A program made the position numbers and the translations under genes. The notes beneath the pieces are model-generated. The model made no database searches. It saw nothing but the letters and a program-made list of their open reading frames with translations, and was not told the origin of the DNA. Below are positions 10,349-22,308 of a DNA stretch of 64,000 bases, piece by piece. This stretch comes from Cyathus striatus (Eukaryota; Basidiomycota; Agaricomycetes; Agaricales; Nidulariaceae), in assembly GCA_025738555.1 (NCBI GenBank), contig JAOVFP010000008.1, positions 2,418,001-2,482,000 of the forward strand, read 5' to 3'. Within the stretch, counting starts at the first letter, position 1; each line of letters opens with the position of its first letter.

Positions 10349-11751
10349 AGCTCGAGATAGCTGGAGGGAATTCAATATAGCATAGTGTAGACTCTGTTGA
10401 TATCACACAGACTGCATATAATACATATAGTATAGTGTAAGTATATTGCATTATATATTCAATGTATGAATTGAATATTTAGTGATGGGTCATGACCGAG
10501 ATTGTGTCATCTAGAGGAGCTTGCCCTAAATTGAACCAAAGGGGACACATTGTGTCCTCATTTACTATTTACTCTTCGCCCACTAGCTGCTCCACTTCCA
10601 AACCTGCTTGCTAATCTTCTCCTCTCCCCATCCCTACAAAGTACATACTATCTTTCCTCTTTTTCAAGAATTCCAGTGTACTCACTCAGCATATCCACAG
10701 GATTTTCAATAGTGCATGTGCATGCACCGTACACCACCACCTGGCATGACTAGGACTCCTGAGCACTTGAGCAGGCATCCACATAGTGCATGCACATGCA
10801 CCATACCAACTTGAACTGCCACCCAGCATTAGCTTCGTATCCACCCCACCCTCTACAAGAGCGCATAGTCTGCATGCACCACTGGCCCCCATCCCTTTAT
10901 GTCACCCCCTCCCCATGCAAGAGCACATAGTCTTTGTGCGCCCCTGGCCCCCATCCCCTTATGTCACCCCATCCCCATGCGAGAGCACATAGGTGGTGCA
11001 TGCCCCCGTCATCTATGCCTTGCCCCCCCTATGGGAGGCTGCTCTATCTCTAATTCTTCCCCTGCACACTTGCTCGTGTTCTCCTTCCCATCCCAACAGT
11101 GTATGTACTAATTTTTCACAATTACAAATGTACTAACTCACCACATCTACAGGATTTCACAATGCCGTGTTCGCTTCAACTGCCTTACTGCTTGTGCTGT
11201 CTCTCAGGTTGTTGTGTTCTGGTGGTTCCAGGGTATGCTCCGCCTCTGTTCTGGGTTGTCGAGTTGTTATACAGGTGGTCAAAAGGTATGTACCATTAGC
11301 ACTTACTCCATTTCCACTGCATTCTAATTTGAAGTATCTCAAGTGTGTATAGTTGGTGTTTTACCTGCCGCTATGGGGGCAGTGACACACTTCATGGTGT
11401 CGGGCAATGTGTTCCCCTCCATGCGCAAGAGCCCATCTGGGTCCTCGCTGTGCTCTGCCTACCTAGCCAGTGCTCGTTGCCGGTCCATATCTCCTTCTTG
11501 TTGTGTACCACCTGCCTAGTCGGTGCTTGCCTATTGCATCCCTATATGAGAGCCCATTCCAGCCATTGCTGTATGCTGCCTGCCTCATTGGCACATGTCA
11601 TACCTGTGGATTGTTGTACTCTGGTAACCTCAGAGTATGTTACCCTCCCCGTCGTTTCTATTTGCTCAGTTGCATATTTCCCTCTTCGTGCTTTGTTATT
11701 CACATGTATACTATATCTGCACACATTTATAACAACACTATGCTACATTCT
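10349..11751. other. Non-coding left arm of the Plavaka element, C-rich repeats
   Basis: No protein family recognised. At about 10845-11000 a unit of about 70 bp (CCCCATGCAAGAGCACATAG and neighbours) is repeated two to three times. The rest is pyrimidine-rich on the + strand. It could be a fragment of another repeat captured in the element. Confidence 0.45.
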
Positions 11752-14700
11752 TCATTGCCTAGTATTATGGTTATGAGTTAATGTGTTCTCAGTTAACACT
11801 CTTTCCTCTGCTTCTTTCTGTGCTGCATAAATGCGGTACTGGTAATGGAAGAAGTAGAAATCATGGTGGCGAATGTATGGGTTAAGGAAAAATGATAGAC
11901 TGCGGTCTTGAAGTGCATTAGGTGAAAACCATCTCTGTCTATTTATCTTATTGCCAAAGTTAGGAAGTAAATGGCAGGTCCGCACGATCTCAGTAATTAG
12001 AATCACTTTCAAGTGCTGAACATAGGTGTTTGTCGATAATGTAACATCAAACATGTCAAGGGTTTCCACCAGTTTGGAATGAAAAGGCTTGAACCAGTGA
12101 ATATAAGCCAGGTGAGGGAATATCCCATGCTCTTCAGGTATCTTAAAGATAACTCAGACCTGTGCAGCTCATAGACCTAGTAAGGAACAATGTTAGCAAT
12201 ACCCAATGAGGATACTGAAGGTACATACCATGAAGGGGGCCTTTTGCTTTATTTGGAGCTGATACGCGAACTAGAACAGTGCTTGAACACTCATTTCTGG
12301 CTTCCTTTACCCCCATCTTCAATACCTTCTCTGGCTGCAGGAGACTTGCATGCACAACATCAATTATTTCATGATGTGACACCTCTGGAATGACTGGTAA
12401 TGTAATACTGAATTGCTTGTAGATGGGAAAGAATGTTGACTTGCCGAATGTTACAACTGTATTGCGACCAATGGCATTCTTCACAAACTCTTCAGTGTAA
12501 TGTAGGAAATCCTGAACCTTGTAGTCGTTTTGGATACTTGCAACAGAAACCAATGGAAATGGGGCCTTCTTTGCAATTGAATAGGGCTCATTGATCAATG
12601 AAGTGTTAGTCTCAGTTATTTCTTTGTCATGGGGTGTCACCACATTCTCATCATCTCCCTCTTCGTCACCATCAGCTAGATCCATCATATAACCTGGAGC
12701 TGCCCACTCCAAGTACACTCCGAAATGATGAATCAATTCTTGATGCTCCAGCCACTTCATCATCTGTGATGTGTATGCTTTCTTATTTGATGCACTATAG
12801 CCCATTTTCACAAAATCGATATGTAAGTGCTCTATTCCTTCTGTGCTGAAGCCATCTGCTGTCCCTCGTGAGTGAATTGAGTCACTATAATGCTTGATGT
12901 TATGAAGTTTGCTAATGTTAAAATGTTCGCGGATTCCTAGGTCAATGAAAACCTCTTTATTCTTGTGAATAGTTTCCCAAGCATCGTCCAGGGCTTCTAA
13001 TGACTTGGTGGTGTGCATCTCAAAGTGAGCATAGTATATGAAATCTAAGACACCCTTGACCGTTTTCTGAACACATGTATCAGTTGTTCCAGCAACAATG
13101 CTGAGGAACACCTTCTCCATGTTCTTGTGCTCAGTCCCAGTCCACTGTGATGTGAGCGAGATTCCTTTCTTGAAGTGCCGAAGTGTTGGGTGGGTGGTCA
13201 TTGCTTTAAACTGATCATTGACTTCAATGACATTCTCTGTTTGCTTACCTCCCATAGATTTCATAGCCCAGTTTATGATATGGTCTTTGAACACATCCTT
13301 ATGAAGTTGATGTAGGATATCAGGAGTTATACACGAGAATATGTCGCAGTGAGGTAAGCCTGCCCAAAATGGATTATCAATTGGCCGAAGTGACTGGCTA
13401 ATAAATTCTTCTGTTTCAATGCCAGCTATCTTTTTGACCAAAGCCCATACTGTTGTTCCTGGATCTCACCATGGAGAGCGATCCTTTCCATTCCCTTGTT
13501 CAGTTGGTCTGACAGCACAATGTGGGCAGGAATTTTCCTGACAACAGACAATGAGACATTGCTCAGGATAGTCGGCAATGTATGCTGCAAGAATAGGGAA
13601 AATTGTTCACAGAAAACCATCTGCACAAATGACATCTACTCCTTTCCTTCCAGCCTCTACCAATGGATTAAGAAGTTCTCACATGCACTCATGGAAGAGT
13701 TGCTGAACCTCAGCAGAATGGTGAGATTTTGTGAAGCACTTTAGTTTTGTAACAGGTATGTACCCAATTAGTACCATTGCATGCTTTGTTGGCTGACGTT
13801 GTACAGACTTCTCGATGTTTCCAATGGACAGGTAGACTGGCCATGCCTCCTTATCCCCGCTGAACTGTGAAAGCTTAGTCTTGTCAGATGACAAAATGAC
13901 AGGTGTAACTGTTGCTCCATGCGGTAAGGATTTCTTCAGGAACAATAAATCAATCACTGATGGAGTATATAACTTCTGAGATGCCCTCACCTGTATATCC
14001 CACCACCAATCTCCAGTCCACATCTCTCCGTACACACGGTTCTGTTTCTCTTTATCATTGAAAATCTTACATGGTTCATAGACCAAGTTTTCCTTAAATG
14101 CAGGGTTTCCAATGATTTCCTTTATACATTCAACAGGATCTCGCCTCCATAATGTTACTGACTCTGACATTGGCTTTCCGTCATAGTCAAGTTCGTTTCC
14201 AGTGATCTCAAAGGTTGTATGATCCCAGCCCAGGCCTGGAAGTAAATCATCGACCTGTGATAGTAGTTTACGGACATTGTGGAACGATGGATTAACACCA
14301 TCACGTATCTACAGATTTAATGGTGAGCTACATGTTCATGATATCGACGTAACTTAACTTACAAGTTTTAAACTCAGAAACTTTCCCAGTTTCTTTTGAC
14401 TGACACCAGAAGTCATGAGCCATCGAGCTAGTTCCCATTCTGCCTCACTTTCAAAGGGAGACCATGGCTCGTTTTGATGTTCATTTTGCTCCTGCCATAG
14501 ATCTTCGAACTTTGTTGATGTATATCCTTTTGTAGCTCCTGCTTGAAATTCAGAGGGGAAGTCTTCCACAATCCAGGGCTCTTCATCAACGTCTATAACT
14601 GCCTCGAGGTCTTCCTCCTCTACATCCTCTACTCTTGCTCTTTTGGATCCATGTTCATTCTCAACTGCTTGTTTGTCGTGTTCCATATCAAGTGGTGGGT

Positions 14701-14947
14701 CACATGTTATGAATGGTACATCACTGTCCAGATCTATATCATTTGCATCTGAATTAATGTCTTGACTTTCTTCTGGTAGTGATACAGAGTGGCTGCCAGA
14801 GGCTTCAGTCACAGATGTTTTAGACACTGCCATTCTTGAGTTAATGAAGCGCATGTGGCATGTCCTCAATTGTGTTAGGTGTGATGAAAGTCCTTGGGTT
14901 GTAGGATATCGTTTATAGCAATAATCACATTTATTTGCAATCCCCAT
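11752..14947 (-). pseudogene. Plavaka transposase, five in-frame TGA codons
   Basis: Starts at the ATG at 14947. The first exon has a C2H2 zinc finger (CDYCYKRY..HLTQLRTCH) and an acidic linker, with an intron after KFLSLKL near 14356. The catalytic region reads LWRRDPVECI, MWTGDWWWD, ILSSDKTKLSQFSGDKEAWP and GYIPVTKL, then [12 protein letters not shown], a TPDILHQLHKDVFKDH block and DGFSTEGIEHLHIDFVKMGY. These are the conserved Plavaka blocks carrying probable DDE residues (Asp of SDKT, Asp of TPDIL, Glu of STEGIE). An intron lies at about 12180-12232. The frame is otherwise continuous but broken by TGA at 13679-13681, 13607-13609, 13466-13468, 12169-12171 and 12154-12156. No other stop type interrupts it. 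The last exon ends near 11752. It is head-to-head with the DUF6532 gene, 213 bp apart. Confidence 0.85.
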
Positions 14948-15160
14948 AGCACCTGTCCGTGGTGGGTGTGATGCTAATGCCTAGATATGCAGAGGAGTTG
15001 CAGGTGAATAGAGTGTTGGAGCTATGAGACTTATTGCTTGGTCAGCTTAGTGAATCTGGCAATTTCGGCGAATGATCATTTTTGATTCCATGTTAAAATT
15101 TTCATGCTCTCCCTCTTACCATCACAACCCTTCCCTCTCTCCCTCCAAGTTCTCTAATTT

Positions 15161-17291
15161 ATGGCTCGCTCAATATCATCTGCCATAGTGAATGATGGAG
15201 GTGAAGGTGATACAAGACCACAAACTCGAAAATGAACACAGGATGCCCAGAACAATGCCTCTACTGGCAAATGCATGAAGCCCAATGAATCCAGTGAGAC
15301 ATTTTATTATACTGATTTTTGTCAGTCTCTAACTATCAGATACATGCAGCTGGCAATGCTAATGAAAGGGAACAGCAACACAAACAACTCAATGGGATCG
15401 ATTTTGATGATCTTCAGGAGTACCTACAACAAAGAAGGGATCGACACACATCTGAACCAGAGGTTAATCCTGACAATAGTGGTGTGTATTTTTCTCTTTG
15501 TATCCTATTGTCATTGGAGCTGATGTACTTGGGGTAGGTAGTTTGGCTGCTGAGAGTGAAGATGACGAAGATGAACTAGCGCAGGCTGCTTCAGTAAGTT
15601 TTCTATTAACTTTGAACAATGCAGTGTAATGTTCATGATAATATTACAGGCCAGGTTGTTAGAATATAGCACCCCTTCATCCACCACTTTACCTTTGGCG
15701 ACAAATTTCTGTACTGTCTCAAGATCAAGTCATAGTGTACCTCACCCTATTCCACCCCCCATGCCGCAAAGAACATTTTCTAGGGGCTCGTCTCCGCCAC
15801 CTAGCTCAGTGCGCTTCTCGTCATCTGCACCCTCATCTCCTGTGCTAGACCCTATGAACATCCTAGGTCTGCCTGTTACTGGTGGGCCGCCCCTTCGTGA
15901 ACCCCATAGATCTGGTCAGAAGCCCACTGTCAGTGACTATGAATTAGATGTGCGGCACATTATTCAAACTGCAATAGATGAATATGAAGTGCGTATTTCT
16001 ACCATTAATGCATTCCCCAGCGAGAAGATGAGTTATGGCTGGATGCATGAGATCTGGGATGGAGCTATGGCCTTGGAAAAGGAGCGGTGGCTGCTGACGG
16101 AGCATATCCGTCGCCTTGTAAGTCATTCATTACAATTTATCATTGATCACTTCACTTATCAGTCATAATAGATGAGATCTCAAGGTAGCCGCATTCGTGG
16201 TGACCTCATCACAAATGTGTGCATGTTGGTCCAATCCCACTATGGATTTAGTAGCAAAGGTAGTCAATTAGCTATCTCAAATAACCAGGCATTGTGTGTG
16301 ATGCTTCTCAACAAGTCCGCCTTCCACTACTGTGTATGTCTCTATCTCAACCTAGTATTCTATCTAATGTCTTTCACTAGTACCCCAAGAAACACAAGGG
16401 TTACTGCCAACACCCAATCATTCTGAATGTTCTACATGAGACCTGGTATGCCAGCTGTAACAGTGATGGCGTTACATATGACAGATACTTCAACCCTTTG
16501 CCCCTGCCTTGCCTTGCCCTTATCTTTGCTGCTGTACATGATTATCACTCTTCCCATATCTCACATTCTAATTATAACTTGATATAGCTTTCATTTGCTA
16601 TTGACAAATGGGGCGCAGGAAGCTGTAAGCAGGTGTCATTTGCAGAGAAGGTTGTCGAAGCAAAGTACATCACTCATCTCAAGGACCTCAAAGCGTGGAG
16701 CAGCCTCAACCCTCCCATAACAGAAAAAATATGCAAGAAATTTTCCGAAGCAGCGTGGTATGTCCTATTTGCTTATTCAGTTCGCTATAGCCTTACTACT
16801 GTACTATTTCGACCAATTGTTCGCTCATTTTGAGCGTGACCGAAAATTTGGGTTCATTGTTCAGTTCAGGGACCAGTTCAGTGTGTGACATGCTTAAGAT
16901 TTGTTCATGCCAACAATGTTCATTGTCCTCAGATTTTTAACAATGACAACATGAAACACTATTTTATGATATAATACATACATCTAAATAAAATAAAAAA
17001 TCATCAAAATTATGCCTTATTTAATTGCCTTGACCCTTTGTTCAATGCTCTCTGGGATGCGTGACAAGGCCTCAATTTGTTCTGTTCGGAGACCCTGCGT
17101 GACGCGTGACCGAACAATCGGTCGAAATAGTACAGTAATACATTTTTTGTCTCTGTAGCTGAAGTGCAGGGATGGCTGATGATGGGAAGGAACAGCCACA
17201 TCTGGTTGGTGATCTCCTTGAGCAGGCTCGAAAGGAATTGGAAGGAAGGACTGGGGATAGTGATATTGAGGATGATGCAATCGATCAATAA
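15161..17291 (+). pseudogene. DUF6532-type accessory gene of the Plavaka element
   Basis: Multi-exon plus-strand gene divergent from the transposase. It starts MARSISSAIVNDGG; a TGA at 15233-15235 interrupts the first exon (after QTRK). Later exons give IHAAGNANEREQ..EYLQQRRDRH, an acidic GSLAAESEDDEDE piece and a Ser/Pro-rich region. The conserved part then begins YELDVRHIIQTAIDEYEV, followed by RGDLITNVCMLVQSHYGF, LLNKSAFHY, HPIILNVLHETWY and LSFAIDKWG. This layout (Rx5 repeats, YGF, N..L..LL.....F.Y, HPI) matches DUF6532, a family common in agaricomycetes with unknown function. The last exon (ADDGKEQPHLVGDLLEQARKE) ends at TAA 17289-17291. Its final intron holds a 337-bp MITE. A second TGA is needed to join the last exons in frame. 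Family call moderate; function unknown. Confidence 0.6.
16799..17135. mobile_element. TA-flanked MITE, 337 bp, inside an intron
   Basis: Terminal inverted repeats of about 25 bp start CTGTACTATTTCGACC and are followed by RATTGTTCG. TA dinucleotides flank both sides (16797-16798 and 17136-17137). No coding capacity. A related end (GACGCGTGAC..CGAACTATTCGA) occurs at 41205-41235. The TA duplication suggests Tc1/mariner-type mobilisation. Confidence 0.75.
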
Positions 17292-17696
17292 CCTGTGCCG
17301 GCAGGAGACGTACTATAGTCTGTAGAGTGAAAGTAATTATATAGTATTGCAATAGCAGATTCATTTTTAATATCTGTGATTGAAGTGGTACAAAAATTCA
17401 ATATTATTAATGGGACAAAATTCAATAAGCTGCATGTACTATGAAGTCATAGTAGTCTACATATGAAACGATATTACAGCGCATATGTCACCCTCACCAT
17501 GCCAAGATAATATATGGAGATACCATGTGCCATGACATATGTGTATGTCGATCACACATTGGCTATATCGGCTACGTCAGTCTATCATATCTGTAGTGGT
17601 GGCTATGCAAGTCTATAAAAAGGGGACTTGTCTAGCCGACTATCCCTGCTATGGTGACTATATACATCTATGCTACCTTGTCGTTTTTTCCTGATG
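17292..17696. other. Right subterminal arm of the Plavaka element
   Basis: No gene. Contains repeated CATATGTC and CTATATCGGCTA-like words ahead of the right terminal inverted repeat. Confidence 0.5.
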
Positions 17697-19599
17697 ATGT
17701 GTTGCGTAAGACACCTTCTCAACAGTAGGAGAAGCAAAGGGAGGAGAGTGAGGTGTGAGTGTCATGCTGTCTGCATGTAAGGGTTTAAAATTTGGATTGG
17801 GATTGGGTGGATTGGGACTTCATTATAATGCTACTATGCTTCATATTGTATATTTCACGGTTTAGAGGTTTGGATATGTTGTGTATATAGTTGTTTTTGT
17901 AGATATTAAACTGGGATTTTGGTTGGAAGTTCAGTGTGGTTTCATTAACTAGTGTCAAACATCCAGCACAATTCCAAACACTCCAACGTGATAGCACTAT
18001 TACTCGACAAAGAAACCATAGATATACCCTAACATACTTTTTCGTCCCATCCACCCATCCACCTATCCATACTACGCACCCCGAACAAAATGCGCAGCAG
18101 GCCCCATACCACGCATCACACCAATATTAGCTTAACATTAAGCACCATCAGCTTTTACTCTACCATAGAAGAAAGAAGACGTACCGGCTCTGTGCTCCCA
18201 CCTCTTCCCCTTGGATTTGGATGTCCCTTTGAGAGTGAGCACACACTCGAGGAACTTTTTGTTCTTTTTAGGTTGGAGGGCGGGGGTGGGGCGTGATTGA
18301 GTGGTGCTTGGGAGAGTGCGGAGGATTCAGGATCTGTTGGGTGGGGTGTTAGTATAATGAGAGGGGAGGATGAGAAGAAAGGAGAACGAGAAGAAGGGGG
18401 AGGGAGGAGGGAGAACGAGGAGGAGATAGGAAGAAGAATGGGAGGAGATGGGAAGAAGAGGGGGAGGGGTGGCGTGGCGAAAAGGCGGGGGTGTAGGGGG
18501 AAGACAAGGAGATGGGAGTGAGAGAAGGAGAGGAGTGGTGGAAAAAGGGGGGGAAGATGAGAGGTAGAAGGAAGGGAGCGGTAGAGGGGATGTCAGGGGA
18601 TGAGGGTGACAAAGGGAGGGGAAGAGTGAAGAAAAGAAAAATAGCAAGGAAAGAGACACATACCCAAGAACAACATCCTTAGCACTCACACCAGTCTTCC
18701 TCTTCTTCCTCCTCTTCCCCTTCACCTCGCCCTCTACATCCCAAGGAACAGGAACAGCCTTAGCTTTCGGAGCAAATGCATCAGGTTGATCTTGCACTTT
18801 GTCGCTATAAACGACGGTGGGGGGGAGCTTCCGCGTTATCGTCAGAATCCATACTGGACCCAGTGAATTTTTCCTCTTCCTCTTCATCATCCTCATCCTC
18901 GTCAGCAGAGATGATGGAGTCAGAGTACTCCATCCTGCTATCATCTTCATTGATTGAACCAAATCCATCCTCGTCAGAGTCCATATCAAAGTCATCTTCG
19001 TCCCCGTCCAAATCAGCAAAAGTGAACCCTTTGTTGTCGGCATCAGACTCAGAGCTCTGCTCCTCGTTGGCCTCTTTCATAGTATGTTCCATGCGAGCCA
19101 TGAGTTCATCTTCAGATTCAGCTTTCTTCCCTTTATCCTTCGCCTTTGCTTCCTTACTCTCCACTTCCACTACCTCCTTCCCATCACTCTTCCCTTTCCC
19201 ACCCCTACTCTTCTCCTTCTGCTCCTTCAACTTCCGATCCCTCTCCCTATTCGCCTCCTTTGTCTTCTCTTTAAGTGCCTTCTGCACCTTTTCACCACTT
19301 CCTCATGTAGCCACGCGCTCTTTTGGACGTGGAGAGCGAGATGACCTCTGGTGCTTCATCTGAGTCCGAGTCCGAGTCATGAGCTTAGTCGTGCTTTGGG
19401 TGTTTGGATTTGGGTGTTTTTGCCATTGTGTTGGGCGAGCAGGGAGGGGAGGGTGGTGAAACTATTAGGGAAGGTGAGTAGGAAAAGGAGGGGGGATCTT
19501 TGCCATGGGAAGAGTTTGGGTAGGTTTGATTTGATTTGGGTTCACCAAGTCCACACAGATGAAACCCAATACACACGCTGATGGTGAAGTGGTTATCAT
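17697..19599. repeat. Right part of a segmental duplication (matches about 41429-43374)
   Basis: Starts with ATGTGTTGCGTAAGACACC and runs in the same orientation as 41429-43374. It includes the pyrimidine-rich intron and the decayed UTP16-like gene. It ends within a tRNA-like sequence: ACGCTGATGGTGAAGTGGTT at 19575-19594 matches the first part of the tRNA-Gly gene at 43350, and similarity stops after GGTTATCAT. Confidence 0.85.
18180..19426 (-). pseudogene. Decayed duplicate of the UTP16-like gene
   Basis: The start codon at 19426 gives MAKTPKSKHPKHD, then a TAA where the copy at 43.2 kb continues with Ser-Ala-His-Asp. A frameshift follows. The acidic middle (DEDDFDMDSDEDGFGSINED) is readable in another frame but stops after EAPPHRRL, where the intact copy has a proline run and MATKRK. 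The KRRKKRKTGVSAKDVVLG block, the donor GTATGT and the second-exon block FLE..KGTSKSKGKRWE are still visible. The intron is about 365 bp and pyrimidine-rich, as in the intact copy. Several independent lesions make this a pseudogene. Confidence 0.8.
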
Positions 19600-20185
19600 T
19601 GGGGTATGGTGTTCCAGAACTGCAAACTTTTTCAAATTTGATCAGCACTCGACGCTCAAGTGTTACGTAAGTGTAAATCATTCATTGGTTCCTATTATGG
19701 GCTAACTGTTCCATCATGCTAGTGTCACCTTGCCATCATCATTCAACCTCAATGTGTTGGCGCCTTCAAGCTTCTCCATCGTCAAATCCATAGGGCAGGA
19801 TGTTGGGACAGGATGTATGTTCGAGGTATGTACGAGTGCAGAAGTACTATCATATGCACATACCAATGCCCATCGATTCATCATTAGCTGTACACACAAT
19901 CAACCAACTATGTTGCTGCTACGCTGGAATGACGCCATCATCTCGCACTCGCTGATAGTCTGCCCTTCACACTACCACCATCTCCCTTGACGTGAACAAC
20001 GCAAATTTTCAGATACCATGAGGTGGAAATGATCATCATCGTCATATCCACGGGGCACATGTCATATACGTGGGACCTGGAGGTTGGGACTGGACAAATA
20101 TTTGAAGTATGTGCATCATTACATGTGCATAAGAATTAGAAACTCACTGATCCAAAGCATCTACCTGCTTAGCCGATGTTCATGC
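19600..20185. other. Unassigned sequence between duplication and mariner element
   Basis: Two short plus-strand stretches look alike and may be exon relics: NLNVLAPSSF..GQDVGTGCMFEV (19738-19827) and YTWDLEVGTGQIFEV (about 20065-20110), each followed by GTATGT. I cannot name the family. Confidence 0.35.
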
Positions 20186-20359
20186 TACAGTTTGCGACAC
20201 TTAAACACCACAAATTTTATTACAGTAGGAAAATGAATTTTTCAGGGCAAACTAATTACAGATTCAGAATCAGAAGGTCAAAATATGTACAAAAATGATG
20301 TTTTTGTGAAATTCCCACGATAAAATAGCTGTGCCAAATTTTTTGGCAAAAAAATTGAC

Positions 20360-21134
20360 ATGTTACATAGCCTAATTTAGGATACAATAGCCTCAAGTGC
20401 CATCATAGCACAATTTGAGACTTGACAGTGTTGACAATGCTGTCTAACAGCCCATGCTGCTGCTTCACCTGTTAAACCACACCTATATGCACTCATAAAT
20501 CACCATGTTTGGTTTATAAAATGATGAATAACATCCAGAGGACAAGCATCTAGATATTTCACAACTGCTTTTTTTGCATCTTGAAAGGTTCTTTTATCTT
20601 CTTCATGATACTGATATTTTGCCCACCCCCAGTACTGTCAAAGTGTATGCTCAATAATTTAAATTTGTAATATTATTAAAACATACATACCATTTCTATT
20701 GGGTTCAATTCACAATGAAATTTTGGCAGAAACATACAAATATGTCCAGCATTAGTGATGAATATCTCAAGCATTGACTTCTGATTGACAAAATCATCAC
20801 CATCTTCACTGATTAGCTGTGGTTGAGACAGGCTTATAGATTCCCCACTGATCGCATTTTTAGAATTTATAATGGGCTCAATATCATCCTCATCTGAACA
20901 GTAAGGGTCTTGAAGCAATTCACCATCTTCACTGATTAGCTGTGATTGAGACAGGCTCATAGATTCCCCACTGATCGCATTTTCAGGATCTATAACGGGC
21001 TCCGGGGAGGATATATGAGTGATATGTAGTGGGGAGAGACTCTGGGGATCAGTTTTTGGCTGATTATTGCAAAGTCCACTGGTATTTTGGCTCTTTTTCT
21101 TGGGTCTACAGTTGGGGACAGTCAAAGGCAGCAA
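20360..21134 (-). pseudogene. C-terminal relic of a mariner-type transposase
   Basis: The minus strand shows HICMFLPKFHCELNPIEM, the block around the third catalytic residue (Glu in NPIE) of a Tc1/mariner-like transposase common in agaricomycetes. It continues in WGWAKYQYHEEDKRTFQDAKK, the ACPLDVIHHFINQTW block and the FMSAYRCGLTGEAAAWAVRQH block. A TGA at 20500-20502 replaces the Arg expected in a W-R-F-M-S-A-Y motif. Upstream, residues from about 20760 to 21134 are Ser/Glu-rich with a twofold repeat (NAISGESxSLSQxQLISEDG). The N-terminal catalytic half is missing, so this cannot be active. Confidence 0.72.
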
Positions 21135-22295
21135 TTTTTATTACACTATTTAAACGATTTTTTTATGAAAAAATAACTTCAGATCCAGAATCAGAGACCT
21201 CAAAAATGTCCAAAAATGCACTTAGAATCTTTTTCCCTCGAGTTTCTGAGATGGCCAAAATTTTCAGCCAAAATAATGAAATTGTATATACCTTTTGAGG
21301 GCTCTGTGAGGTGCCGCAAGCACATGTCTATCTCAGATGTGATACAATTGACTTGATTGCCATCATTGCAGCTTTTGACACACTACAGTGCTGCTTTTGA
21401 CATTGTACAGCCCACTCTGCAGCTTTTCCTGTCAGCCCAACATGATATGCACTCATGAAACATCAGAAATGATTAATGAACCACTGAATTACATCAACAG
21501 GGCATGCATCAAGAGGTAACCATTCACCATCATCACCATCATCCAACACCTTTACCATTTCAACCAGATCATTTGCAAGCTCTTCATCTTACAATAAACC
21601 TTGCTCTCCTGCCTCATCTACATCTGAATTCACCAAAACTGAATCTTCCCTCTCCCAGTCTACTCTCAAGCTATCAAACATAACTAGGATATCCTCATCT
21701 GGTGAAACTGACAGGAGATCTGGTGTGCTGCTGTGAGCATGTAAAGTATCTGAGAGAGTTGGTGCAAGCAAGGGCTGAGAAACATTCCTCAGGCCATGCA
21801 AATTGGTTTTCTGTTTCTTAGATGGGTGTCCTCAAGGCTGACTCATCCTGCAAAACAGATTACAATAGAAAGTAGTGTGCATGGAATTGAAACTGGGTAG
21901 CTCACGGTATATTATTTATTCTTCTCAGTCCCAATAGCATATTTATCTGACCATCAATGTTTGTCAGTATTGATAAAGCACCAGTTGAAGCAGATTTTAT
22001 TCCTTTTTTTTCTCAACAATGGCTCAATGAACAGGTCTCATTTATTGTAATCAGTAATAATATAATAAAAGGAGTTGAATGGTGATTTTTCTCTGAATTT
22101 AATGCTTTTTTCTGTAGATGGCCAAAATTTTTGGCATGAAAAAAAAGAAATTTCATTTTTAGACGGAACGGCTCGTAGGAATCTCATGAAAGTTGTACCG
22201 ATTGAAAGCTATTTCAATCCGCTTTCAATCCCGAAAAAGTCCGAGGCAAAAAAAAATCGTTGATTTTTTTTGCTGCCTTTGACTGTCCCCAACTG
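21109..22295. mobile_element. Nested Tc1/mariner-type element (inner), 1.19 kb
   Basis: Inverted ends CAGTTGGGGACAGTCAAAGG and its complement, with TA on both sides (21107-21108 and 22296-22297). The left subterminal sequence resembles the outer element's (TTTTATTACA, then CAGAATCAGA). It holds a relic of the same transposase tail on the minus strand (FMSAYHVGLTGKAAEWAVQ) with a TGA at 21463-21465. An upstream segment to about 21835 includes LRVDWEREDSVLVNSDVDE. It sits within the outer element, so it inserted later. Confidence 0.82.
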
Positions 22296-22308
22296 TACCT
22301 CTGGGCAT

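Larger units (their letters stand above)
10223..17696. mobile_element. Plavaka DNA transposon, 7.47 kb, with TIRs and 2-bp target duplication
   Basis: The ends are 10-bp inverted repeats, CATCAGGAAA at 10223 and TTTCCTGATG ending at 17696. AT dinucleotides lie outside both ends (10221-10222 and 17697-17698). The paralogous segment near 41430 has GCATGTGTTGCG with a single AT and no insert, which is the empty site. Cargo is a minus-strand Plavaka transposase (11752-14947) and a divergent plus-strand DUF6532 gene (15161-17291). A 9-bp stem hairpin (GCATAGCAC..GTGCTATGC, 10327-10347) lies in the left subterminal region. The short TSD agrees with the CACTA-like placement of Plavaka. Both genes carry premature TGA codons, so this copy is not autonomous. 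Confidence 0.85.

Noticed and set aside
18776..19363. Ser-rich plus-strand frames antisense to the UTP16-like genes (also 42569-43168)
   Set aside because: They are shadows of the acidic Asp/Glu coding stretch on the minus strand, which has a start, donor site and conserved paralog.
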